This document shows, piece by piece, positions 22,996 to 29,438 of a DNA stretch of 29,438 bases (positions are counted from its first letter, which is position 1; every line of letters begins with the position of its first letter). Where the stretch lies: assembly GCA_041552055.1 (NCBI GenBank), contig JBFELO010000054.1, forward strand, positions 1-29,438. The letters are read 5' to 3'. The position numbers and the translations under genes were made by a program. Under the pieces are notes generated by a model. The model did not search any database. It saw nothing but the letters and a program-made list of their open reading frames with translations, and was not told where the DNA came from. This DNA comes from JBFELO01 sp041552055. GTDB taxonomy: Bacteria; Acidobacteriota; Thermoanaerobaculia; Thermoanaerobaculales; Sulfomarinibacteraceae.

Positions 22996-23856
22996 TCAAG
23001 GCCGATCCCGGTGAGAGGCGCGGGTCAGGTAGCGTGCCAGCGCGTCCTGCCACGGGGGCATCGGACGCCCGAGCAACGATGTGAGGAGCGAGGTGTCGAG
23101 CACCGAGTACGCCGGTCGTGGTGCGGGCCTCGGGAACTCGGTTGTGGTCACCGGGACAATCTCCGCGAGGGCGCCCAGCTGGTGTGCGATTTCGACCGCG
23201 AATGCGTGCCAGGTCGTGGCGCCGGTGTTCACCGCGTGGACCACACCCGTTATCCCGCGGTGGTCGAGGTCGAGGACGGCCGCCGCGAGATCGTCACAGA
23301 ATGTAGGTGATCCAGTCTGATCTGCGACCACCCGCAGCGGAGAGGTGCCCGACTCCAGCTGCCCGCGAATCGTCTCGACGAAGTTGCGGCCGCCGTGACC
23401 GTACAGCCAGGCGGTGCGGACAATCATGTGTCGGTCGGCATTCGCGGCGAGCTCCTCGCCCCTGAGTTTGCTGCGGCCGTACACGCCGAGCGCCGCGGTG
23501 GGGTCGGACTCGGCGTACGGGCGATCGCCGTCGCCCGAGAACACGTAGTCGGTCGAGATCTGAACGAGTCGCGACCCGGTCCGGTTGCACGCTTCGGCCA
23601 AGTGGTCGACCGCTTCCGCGTTGGTGGCGTAGGCCGCCTCCCGATTGCTCTCGCAGTCGTCGACTGCGGTGTGGGCAGCACAGTTGATGACGGTCGTGGG
23701 TGCGAGTCGGAGCACGCATCTCCGGACCGCATCGGGATCGCGAATGTCGAGGGTGTCGAGATCGTGGCCGGTGGTGGAGATTCCCCGCTGGCGAGCAATC
23801 CGATCGAGGGCGCGTCCCAGCTGTCCGTAGACGCCGGTAACAAGGATCCGGATCAT
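22996..23856 (-). CDS. rmlD: dTDP-4-dehydrorhamnose reductase
   Basis: A 286-residue short-chain dehydrogenase of the extended type that makes dTDP-L-rhamnose, the last step of that pathway. MIRILVTGVYGQLGRALDRI has the GxxGxxG cofactor loop (8-14), NCAAHTAVDDCE is the conserved strand after it, STDYVFSGDG (101-110) supplies the catalytic Thr/Ser region and YGRSK supplies Tyr126 and Lys130. DQTGSPTFCDDLA is the family-specific downstream motif. The usual GANGQLG is GVYGQLG here, a mild variation. ATG 23856 is supported by TACCAT seven bases before it. RmlA, RmlB and RmlC are not in the window. The product would feed the rhamnosyltransferase-like genes at 1444-3557 and 16800-17651. Confidence 0.92.
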   Translation of the reverse strand: MIRILVTGVYGQLGRALDRIARQRGISTTGHDLDTLDIRDPDAVRRCVLRLAPTTVINCAAHTAVDDCESNREAAYATNAEAVDHLAEACNRTGSRLVQISTDYVFSGDGDRPYAESDPTAALGVYGRSKLRGEELAANADRHMIVRTAWLYGHGGRNFVETIRGQLESGTSPLRVVADQTGSPTFCDDLAAAVLDLDHRGITGVVHAVNTGATTWHAFAVEIAHQLGALAEIVPVTTTEFPRPAPRPAYSVLDTSLLTSLLGRPMPPWQDALARYLTRASHRDRP

Positions 23857-23863
23857 ACCGCGG

Positions 23864-23869
23864 ATGGTA
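23864..23869 (-). promoter_or_regulatory. Leaderless -10 element TACCAT
   Basis: On the minus strand TACCAT precedes the ATG at 23856 by seven bases. No Shine-Dalgarno site is present. Confidence 0.55.
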
Positions 23870-23955
23870 ACAGAGGCGGCGCCCGGTGCATGGCATGCTG
23901 GATTTGGCGACCGCGCTTTGCGGACTGATTTTCGATGGAATTTCGCGCCGAACTG

Positions 23956-23970
23956 TGACATTTTCTGTCA
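23956..23970. promoter_or_regulatory. Inverted repeat TGACA-N5-TGTCA upstream of folE
   Basis: TGACA, TTTTC and TGTCA form a perfect five-base dyad that ends 18 bases before the ATG of the GTP cyclohydrolase gene, just before its strong Shine-Dalgarno GAGGAGG (23977-23983). It may be an operator or a leader hairpin. Confidence 0.35.
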
Positions 23971-23988
23971 TGAGCCGAGGAGGACACG

Positions 23989-24636
23989 ATGGAGCGGGCA
24001 TCGACCGAGACAATCCCTTCGTCCCTGATAGACAAGGACTCGAATTCCATCCCGATCGGGAACGAGGCCGAGATCGTAGAGCGGATGGCGGTCCACGTGG
24101 CGTCCATGATGGGTGAGCTCAACCTGGATCTGACCGATCCGAACTTCACCGAGACTCCGGAGCGGGTCGCCAAGATGTACATGGAGATGTTCCACGGCCT
24201 GCGCGAGGGCTCGGAACCCCAGGTCACCACCTTCCCGAACGAAGGGGACTACCACCACATGGTGATCGAGAAGGAGATCCCGTTCTACTCGATGTGCGCC
24301 CATCACTTCGTACCGTTCTTCGGCCACGCACACATTTCCTACATACCGGAATCGCGGATCGTTGGTCTGTCGAAGCTGCCGCGGATTCTCGAGTTCTACG
24401 CCAAGCGTCCCCAGCTCCAGGAGCGGCTGACCGAGCAGGTCGCCGAGTATCTCTGGGCGAACCTCAAACCACAGGGTGTCATGGTCGTCGTCGAGGCGCG
24501 CCATCTGTGTGTCGAGATGCGCGGGGTGAAAAAGCCCGGGGCGATGACGACGACGTCGGCACTCAGGGGCTGCTTCGCCGACCGCAAGGTGCGTGAGGAG
24601 TTCCTGGCGCTGCTGAGCAGGCAAACCGCCTGGTAG
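23989..24636 (+). CDS. folE: GTP cyclohydrolase I
   Basis: A 215-residue cytosolic enzyme that converts GTP to 7,8-dihydroneopterin triphosphate, the entry to folate and related pterins. Zinc ligands are Cys103 and His106 in SMCAHHFVPF and Cys174 in ARHLCVEMRG. GLSKLPRILEFYAKRPQLQE is the substrate-site helix and ESRIVG precedes it. TETPERVAKMYMEMF is the conserved N-terminal helix. A good GAGGAGG lies five bases before the ATG, so this gene is translated from a leader, unlike its divergent neighbour RmlD. The residue after the first Zn-binding Cys is Ala rather than the common Glu. It is the only folate gene here. Confidence 0.95.
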   Translation: MERASTETIPSSLIDKDSNSIPIGNEAEIVERMAVHVASMMGELNLDLTDPNFTETPERVAKMYMEMFHGLREGSEPQVTTFPNEGDYHHMVIEKEIPFYSMCAHHFVPFFGHAHISYIPESRIVGLSKLPRILEFYAKRPQLQERLTEQVAEYLWANLKPQGVMVVVEARHLCVEMRGVKKPGAMTTTSALRGCFADRKVREEFLALLSRQTAW

Positions 24637-24637
24637 G

Positions 24638-25132
24638 TCACTCCTGTAGTTCGCAGAACAGGTACAGGTTCCGGGTGCCGAGCAGATTCCTGCCGGCCAC
24701 TTTGAACTTGAACTGCGGTTGCTTGAGGCTCCCCGGTGCCAGCTTGAACGGCGGATCGCACCGGAGTCGTTCCAGCCCGTTTCCGAGGTCGTCCTCGAGC
24801 AGCACGATGACCAATATGGCGGCGGCGTCGTCGCGGAGGCTCTCGAATTCGAGGTCGACGGTGATCGAGACGTTCTTGTCGGGCTCGATGTCGCGATCAC
24901 CCTTGGTGGCGATCCTCACCGACCGCCACCGCACCCCATCGATTTCGACATTCGGTGCGAGCTCATCGCCGATGTCGTACGCATAGCCGTTTTGAAACGG
25001 GTTGGCGACCCGCTCGAACTCGGTGTCCTGCGCAGCGATCGGCACGGTCGCGACCAGGAGAAGGACCATGGTCACCGCCGTCGAACCCGTGCCGGCCCGG
25101 TCCCCGGCGCGTGTGAATAGTCGTATATTCAC
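24638..25132 (-). CDS. Small exported protein of unknown function
   Basis: A 164-residue protein with a probable signal peptide: three Arg in the first dozen residues, then TMVLLLVATVPIAAQ, with cleavage likely near Ala-Gln-Asp at about 35-37. The mature part is a beta-rich domain of about 130 residues with VDLEFESLRDDAAAILVIVL and a hydrophobic C-terminal strand containing NLYLFCELQE. It has two Cys, possibly a disulfide. The frame extends to 25171, but GTG 25132 is preferred because TACAAT stands eight bases before it. The family is not recognised. It lies downstream of the CsgG-like gene on the same strand but has its own promoter, and may act with it at the envelope. Confidence 0.65.
   Translation of the reverse strand: MNIRLFTRAGDRAGTGSTAVTMVLLLVATVPIAAQDTEFERVANPFQNGYAYDIGDELAPNVEIDGVRWRSVRIATKGDRDIEPDKNVSITVDLEFESLRDDAAAILVIVLLEDDLGNGLERLRCDPPFKLAPGSLKQPQFKFKVAGRNLLGTRNLYLFCELQE
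25113..25132. promoter_or_regulatory. Perfect inverted repeat spanning the GTG start
   Basis: GTGAATA (25113-25119) and TATTCAC (25126-25132) are seven-base complementary arms around a six-base spacer, and one arm contains the start codon itself. If the transcript is leaderless, a hairpin at its extreme 5' end would hide the start. It could equally be an operator dyad at the transcription start. Confidence 0.5.
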
Positions 25133-25140
25133 TATTTTCA

Positions 25141-25146
25141 ATTGTA
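25141..25146 (-). promoter_or_regulatory. Leaderless -10 element TACAAT
   Basis: On the minus strand TACAAT precedes the GTG at 25132 by eight bases. Confidence 0.5.
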
Positions 25147-25234
25147 CATGCCGGTACGGTGCTGAAGCCACACGGCCGACGCAGCGCCGGAGGTGGCCCC
25201 GGCCGCAGTGTCGAATCCGGAGGGAGGAAGCGAA

Positions 25235-26146
25235 TCAGAACGGGTGGATCGCCATGCCCTTTTGGAGATTGGCGGCGTTCCCGGATGTCACCTCGCAGAT
25301 CGACAGCTTCTCTTTGACCTCCGCCGCCCGGATCTGAGCGATTTCGGTCATGTCCTCGTCGAGCACCTCGCCGGTGTCGGGATCACGGATCACCTCGACC
25401 TGGCCGACTCGAAACGTCTGCCCGGCCGCCACGCCCTCGCGAGAACCCCGGTTGACGTAGACCTTGTCGCCCTTGACCATCACCACACTGCCCGTCCACG
25501 AGACGTTCGGCAGCTGGCCCTCGATGAACTTCACCGCCTCGGCACAGGCGTCCTGGACGGCGAGGCCGACGTTGTCGTTCTTGTGGCCCCCGAAGGACGC
25601 CCCCCAGTCGTGACTGCTGTAGCCGACCAGGGCACCCTTGTTGGTGGAGGTCCCGACGACATTGGTCGAGGCGAGGACCTGACCAGTGGTGGAGTCCACC
25701 ACGTAGATCGTGGCGTTCACCTCACCCTTGCCGCCCTTGCCACCGACCTTGAATCCCTTGATGCGAATTCCGCCGCCGCCACCCCCGGTGTCGTGTTGGA
25801 CGTGGGTGATGGCGCCCTTCACCAACAGCTGCGCAGGGGTCAACTGACCGGTAGCCGGAGCCTTGCCGCCGGTCGCAGTGCGGCCCGATGCGGCGAGATC
25901 CTGCTCGGCCATCGCCTCGTAGCGCATGTCGGTTTCCCCGAGCACGATGAACTTTCCCGTCTGGTTCAGCATGTCGGTGAGCACGGTTCCCCAAGCGTCT
26001 CCGATGTCCCACTGACCGTGCCATCCGGCCCGGTTCTCGAACTTGGACACCGTTACGGAGTAGCGGAGACCGCCGGCCGGTTCGTCGGCCACGGCCAGGA
26101 CGCTTGTCAGGCACATCACCACGGCAATTGCCAGCACGTGTTTCAT
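25235..26146 (-). CDS. CsgG/HfaB-family periplasmic or outer-membrane-associated protein
   Basis: A 303-residue protein with an N-terminal signal (MKHVLAIAVVMCLTSVLAVA). Cleavage probably follows AVA; the Cys at 12 lies inside the hydrophobic core and is not in a clear lipobox. The CsgG-like domain includes YSVTVSKFENRAGWHGQWDI, GDAWGTVLTDMLNQTGKFIV and a strand pair ATIYVVDSTTGQVLASTNVV. A Gly-rich insert with nine Gly in a short stretch lies near residues 117-138. The last 80 residues form a separate beta-barrel-like module (VKGDKVYVNRGSREGVAAGQ). A GGAGG lies four bases before the ATG. The protein may organise at the cell envelope as secretion-pore CsgG does, but lipid anchoring and pore helices are not evident, so transport function is unproved. 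Confidence 0.82.
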   Translation of the reverse strand: MKHVLAIAVVMCLTSVLAVADEPAGGLRYSVTVSKFENRAGWHGQWDIGDAWGTVLTDMLNQTGKFIVLGETDMRYEAMAEQDLAASGRTATGGKAPATGQLTPAQLLVKGAITHVQHDTGGGGGGIRIKGFKVGGKGGKGEVNATIYVVDSTTGQVLASTNVVGTSTNKGALVGYSSHDWGASFGGHKNDNVGLAVQDACAEAVKFIEGQLPNVSWTGSVVMVKGDKVYVNRGSREGVAAGQTFRVGQVEVIRDPDTGEVLDEDMTEIAQIRAAEVKEKLSICEVTSGNAANLQKGMAIHPF

Positions 26147-26159
26147 GACACCTCCTGCG

Positions 26160-26182
26160 TTCGATCTTCGAACACAATGGTA
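26160..26182 (-). promoter_or_regulatory. Putative promoter with a TTCGA-N3-TCGAA dyad
   Basis: On the minus strand TACCAT (26182-26177) is a -10 candidate, and the inverted repeat TTCGA-N3-TCGAA (26172-26160) covers the expected start site, ahead of the Shine-Dalgarno of the CsgG-like gene. Confidence 0.35.
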
Positions 26183-26229
26183 CCTCTCTTTTTCGACGGA
26201 GGCCAGGTTGCGGTTGATCGGCGGTCGGG

Positions 26230-26673
26230 TTAACCCGGGTACTTGCCGGTAATGAAGTTGACCAGGTCCTGGATGTGGATTTCCTGGTGGCGAGACACCC
26301 ATCGCATGACGTCCCCGATCGACACGAGGCCCAGCAGCTGCGCCCCGTCCATGACCGGGAGATGGCGGCATCGTTTCTCGGTGATGACCGCCATGGCCTC
26401 CTCGACGGTGATCGACGGCTTGACCGCCACCAGATCGCGGGTCATGACCTCGGCGACAGTCGTCGCGCCAGGGTCGCGACCCCGGTCCACGACTCGGGTC
26501 AGCACGTCGCGCTCGGTGAAAATGCCTACCACATCGTTGTCGGCGCACACGAGTAGCGCTCCGATGCGCTCGGTGTTCATCTTGCGCACCGCCTCGAGCA
26601 CCGAGGCTGTCGGCGCAACGGAGTGAACGGTGTGGCCCTTGCTGGCGAGCACGGCGCTCAGGGTGTCGATCAT
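26230..26673 (-). CDS. Two-CBS-domain regulatory protein
   Basis: A 147-residue soluble protein made almost wholly of two CBS domains: the first at about 8-65, ending GIFTERDVLTRVVDRG, the second at about 72-132, ending LLGLVSIGDVMRWV. These domains bind adenosine nucleotides and sense energy state. A 15-residue tail follows. ATG 26673 has an excellent GGGAGGAGGAC directly before it; the open frame to 26808 is extension. It lies 171 bases after the malic enzyme and 83 bases before the CsgG-like gene on the same strand, and could be read with either. No partner domain is fused, so its target is unknown. Confidence 0.9.
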   Translation of the reverse strand: MIDTLSAVLASKGHTVHSVAPTASVLEAVRKMNTERIGALLVCADNDVVGIFTERDVLTRVVDRGRDPGATTVAEVMTRDLVAVKPSITVEEAMAVITEKRCRHLPVMDGAQLLGLVSIGDVMRWVSRHQEIHIQDLVNFITGKYPG

Positions 26674-26844
26674 GTCCTCCTCCCGACCTTGCTGCAATGG
26701 CCGCCGGAACGTGCGGGCCGGGTGTGTCCATGCCTGGCTCTTCAGGGGCGTGCGAGCTGGCGGGACCTCGGCACCTCGGCGTCGTAGATCCCCGGCGATT
26801 CCGTGCACCGTACAAGCGCGGGAAACGCGACGGTATTCCGTGTG

Positions 26845-29112
26845 CTATTCCCTCGGGTGTCGCTGGGCCTTGCGGACACACAGGGCGGTCATGTTGACGA
26901 TGTCGTTGACCTCGACGCCTCGCTGCAGGACATGTACGGGGGCACCGATCCCGGTCAGGATCGGACCGATCGCCTCCACCTTGCCGAGCCGCCACAGCAG
27001 TTTGTAGGCGATGTTCGCAGATTCGAGATCGGGACAGATCAGGACGTTGGCGTCACCGTGGATCTTCGACCGGGGGAAGGTTTCTATGGCTATTGACGGT
27101 TCGACCGCGGTGTCGGCCTGCATTTCGCCCTCGATGACCAGGTCGGGCCAGCGTTCGTTCGCGATCGCGACCGCCTCGCGCACCTTCTTCGACCTGCGAT
27201 CGATGTTGGAGCCGAAGTTGGAGTACGACAGCAGGGCGACTCTGGGTTCCTCGTCGAAGTAGTGCTTGACGACGTACGCCGCCATGTATGCGATCTCCGC
27301 CAGCTCCTCTGCGGCGGGATCCTGGGTCACCGTGGTGTCGGCGATGAACAACATCCTGTCTTCGAACAGCAGCAGGTAGACTCCGGCCACCCGATGTACC
27401 CAGTCCCAGGTCCTGTGAATCTGGAGGGCTGGGCGGATCGACTCGGGGTAGGACATGGTGAGGCCCGAGATGAGGCCGTCGACATGGCCCTGGTGGACCA
27501 TCATGTTGCCGAAGTAGACTGGATCGCGCATGAGCTTGTTGGCGGTCGCCTCGGTCACGCCGTGTCGCCACCGCATGCCGAGAAACTCCTCGACGTAGCC
27601 GGCGAAGCGTCCATCGGTGGCCGGGTCCACGACCTCGACCGAGTCCCGCGCCACGTCGTGCTCGGCGAGGGTCTGTTCGATCGCGTGGTGGTCTCCCAGT
27701 AGCACCGGCATGCAGATTCCCTCCTCGACCAGGATCTTGGCGGCGCGGACAATCTTGGCAGCCTCGCCCTCGGGGAACACGATGCGTTTTGGCGCCATCT
27801 TGGCTTGGTCGAACACCACGTGCATCACCTGGTGAGTGCGCGACAGGCGATCCTCGAGCTCACGAATGTAGTCGTCCCGGTTCTCGAACGGCTTGCGCGC
27901 GACACCAGTTGCGATGGCGGCATCGGCGACCGCCGGTGCCTCCCAGAGCAGTACGCGGTAGTCAAAAGGCTTCGGTATCAAATAGTCGCGTCCAAACTTG
28001 ATGGATTGGCCGCCGTACGCACGGATCACCGAGTCGGGAACATCCTCCCTGGCGAGATTCGCCAGCGCTTGCGCGGCAGCGAGTTTCATCTCTTCGTTGA
28101 TGCCTGTCGCCGCTACATCGAGAGCGCCGCGGAAGATGAACGGGAAACCGAGAACGTTGTTGACCTGGTTGGGATAGTCCGATCTGCCGGTAGCCATGAT
28201 GGCGTCCTTCCGCACGACCTCCACCTCCTCTGGAGTGATCTCCGGGTCGGGGTTGGCCATCGCGAAGATGATCGGATTTTCGGCCATCGTCCTCACCATC
28301 TCCTGCGTGACGAGACCCTTGACCGAGACACCAGTGAAGACGTCGGCTCCGCGCATTGCTTCGTCGAGGGTCCGCGCGTCGGTGTCGATCGCAAACCGCT
28401 CCTTGTAGGGGTTCATCCCTTCGGTGCGGCCCTTGTAGATCACTCCCTTGGAGTCGACCATGAAGAGGTTCTCCGGCCTCACACCGAGGGCAATGTAAAA
28501 GCTGGCGCAGGCAATCCCTGACGCGCCGGCGCCCGAGAACACGACCCGGACCTGGTCGATTTTTTTGCCCGCGACGTCGATCGCGTTGACCAGTGCGGCC
28601 CCGGAGATGATGGCGGTGCCGTGCTGATCGTCGTGAAAAACCGGGATGCCGGTGGTCCGCTTCAGCTCCTCTTCGATCTCGAAACACTCCGGCGCCTTGA
28701 TGTCCTCGAGGTTGATCCCGCCCACCGTCGGCTCCAGCATCTGGCAGAAGCGAATGATCTCCACCGGGTCTTTCGAGTCGACCTCGATGTCGAACACATC
28801 GATGTCGGCGAACCTCTTGAACAAAACCCCTTTGCCCTCCATCACCGGTTTGCCGGCCAGCGCTCCGATGTCGCCAAGACCGAGCACCGCGGTGCCGTTG
28901 GAGACCACCGCCACGAGATTTCCCTTGTTGGTGTACTCATAGGCGAGGTCCGGCGCTTTGGCGATGTCCAGGCACGGCTCCGCGACGCCTGGCGTGTAGG
29001 CGAGCGACAGGTCACGTTGCGTCACACACGGTTTGGTGGCCACGACTGCCAGTTTGCCGTGACGTTTACCGGTGTGGTAGGCGAGTGCTTCTTCTCGAGT
29101 GATCTTCTTCAT
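26845..29112 (-). CDS. maeB: NADP-dependent malic enzyme, MaeB type with phosphotransacetylase-like C-terminal domain
   Basis: A 755-residue enzyme that decarboxylates malate to pyruvate with reduction of NAD(P). The malic N-terminal domain carries LAYTPGVAEPCL (Tyr39), GKPVMEGKGVLFKRF (Lys94), NLEDI (Glu136, Asp137) and FHDDQHGT (Asp161, Asp162) as catalytic and metal-binding residues. The nucleotide domain starts at VVFSGAGASGIA. From about residue 430 a phosphotransacetylase-like domain extends to the end (KRIVFPEGEAAKIVRAAK, NFGSNIDRRSKKVREAV), which in MaeB proteins is usually regulatory by acetyl-CoA. The length is typical. The frame opens at 29190, but ATG 29112 matches the family start. 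A weak CGGAG is nine bases upstream. No frameshift is seen. Confidence 0.95.
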   Translation of the reverse strand: MKKITREEALAYHTGKRHGKLAVVATKPCVTQRDLSLAYTPGVAEPCLDIAKAPDLAYEYTNKGNLVAVVSNGTAVLGLGDIGALAGKPVMEGKGVLFKRFADIDVFDIEVDSKDPVEIIRFCQMLEPTVGGINLEDIKAPECFEIEEELKRTTGIPVFHDDQHGTAIISGAALVNAIDVAGKKIDQVRVVFSGAGASGIACASFYIALGVRPENLFMVDSKGVIYKGRTEGMNPYKERFAIDTDARTLDEAMRGADVFTGVSVKGLVTQEMVRTMAENPIIFAMANPDPEITPEEVEVVRKDAIMATGRSDYPNQVNNVLGFPFIFRGALDVAATGINEEMKLAAAQALANLAREDVPDSVIRAYGGQSIKFGRDYLIPKPFDYRVLLWEAPAVADAAIATGVARKPFENRDDYIRELEDRLSRTHQVMHVVFDQAKMAPKRIVFPEGEAAKIVRAAKILVEEGICMPVLLGDHHAIEQTLAEHDVARDSVEVVDPATDGRFAGYVEEFLGMRWRHGVTEATANKLMRDPVYFGNMMVHQGHVDGLISGLTMSYPESIRPALQIHRTWDWVHRVAGVYLLLFEDRMLFIADTTVTQDPAAEELAEIAYMAAYVVKHYFDEEPRVALLSYSNFGSNIDRRSKKVREAVAIANERWPDLVIEGEMQADTAVEPSIAIETFPRSKIHGDANVLICPDLESANIAYKLLWRLGKVEAIGPILTGIGAPVHVLQRGVEVNDIVNMTALCVRKAQRHPRE

Positions 29113-29438
29113 GGCTGTGGCTCCGAATCGAGGTTTCGGGTGGCGACTCGTCAAGCTGGCGTGCCGAAAATGTATGAGGGCTCTCACCACCCACGAAGGG
29201 GGAACATAGACCTCGGAGGGAGCCAGGTCAACCGCCGGGGTTCGGGAACAGGCGACAGGGGACCGGGGTCAGGGGTCCGGGGTCCGGGAACCGGGGACCT
29301 GGGAGGGCGCGCCAGAAGGGCTTGGGGGCTTGGTCCGCGCCTTCGGCGCCCGGGCTTGCTGACGGCCTACGGCCGCCGCGACACGACCTTAAGAGCGAGT
29401 GGCCGCAGGCCAGCCACCCCCTCTTCGGCTCGGCACTC
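29113..29438. other. Non-coding tail of the window
   Basis: This 326-base stretch holds no credible gene. Close to the malic enzyme start a weak minus-strand promoter may lie at 29154-29126 (TTGACG, 17-base spacer, TCGATT). A heptamer array occupies 29237-29299. Past 29300 the sequence is GC-rich with small hairpin-like pieces (CGCCTTCGGCG, GGCCTACGGCC) and no open frame that I would call. Confidence 0.6.
29237..29299 (+). repeat. Degenerate GGGGWCC heptamer array
   Basis: Nine units in perfect seven-base register: GGGGTTC, GGGAACA, GGCGACA, GGGGACC, GGGGTCA, GGGGTCC, GGGGTCC, GGGAACC, GGGGACC. Most variation is at unit positions 4-5 and 7. It resembles in style the short tandemly repeated heptamers known from some cyanobacteria. 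Confidence 0.8.

Noticed and set aside
23003..23022. Possible fifth copy of the GGTGAGGAGTGCGGG-type element
   Set aside because: CGGTGAGAGGCGCGGG is similar, but it lies in the coding 3' end of rmlD, has no facing partner and may be chance.

Overview
The window is GC-rich bacterial DNA, almost fully coding, and begins with a run of 20 C that looks like a contig edge. No rRNA, tRNA, CRISPR or transposase was found. The lineage cannot be fixed from sequence alone. Very high GC, a TANNNT -10 motif placed just before start codons, a periplasmic CsgG-type protein, a MaeB-type malic enzyme and short-period intergenic repeats would fit an Acidobacteriota-like or related environmental Gram-negative bacterium; this is a low-confidence inference.

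Positions 20-18934 are a large exopolysaccharide or O-antigen-type glycan region. It holds two polyprenyl-phosphate sugar-1-phosphate transferases (20-1450 minus, 12611-14011 plus), four family-2 glycosyltransferases, seven GT-B/family-4-like glycosyltransferases and one 1083-residue membrane GT-C-type protein. It is organised as short units that alternate in orientation: minus 3557-20, plus 3880-7131, minus 10323-7287, plus 10402-14011, minus 15388-14090 and plus about 15623-18934. Within units most genes overlap by four bases (ATGA or GTGA), which implies translational coupling. The phosphotransferases would load the first sugar on undecaprenyl phosphate, the GT2 and GT4 enzymes would extend the repeat unit, and dTDP-rhamnose could come from the RmlD homologue at 22996-23856. 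No flippase, polymerase or export protein is visible, so those steps must be encoded elsewhere.

Positions 19146-24636 hold metabolic genes: a crotonase-fold enoyl-CoA hydratase, a Sfp-type phosphopantetheinyl transferase, a hotdog thioesterase divergent from it, a 587-residue protein of unknown function, RmlD and GTP cyclohydrolase I. Positions 24638-29112 (all minus) hold a small exported protein, a CsgG-like periplasmic protein, a two-CBS-domain protein and a MaeB-type malic enzyme.

Two patterns cut across the genes. First, the lead gene of most transcription units has a TANNNT hexamer 6-8 bases before the start codon and no Shine-Dalgarno sequence, pointing to leaderless transcripts; FolE, CsgG, CBS and the 587-residue gene instead have good Shine-Dalgarno sites. 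Second, several gaps between units carry degenerate hexamer or heptamer tandem repeats, or an inverted pair of a CCGCACTTCTCACC-type element. These lie at the borders of transcription units and never between cotranscribed genes.
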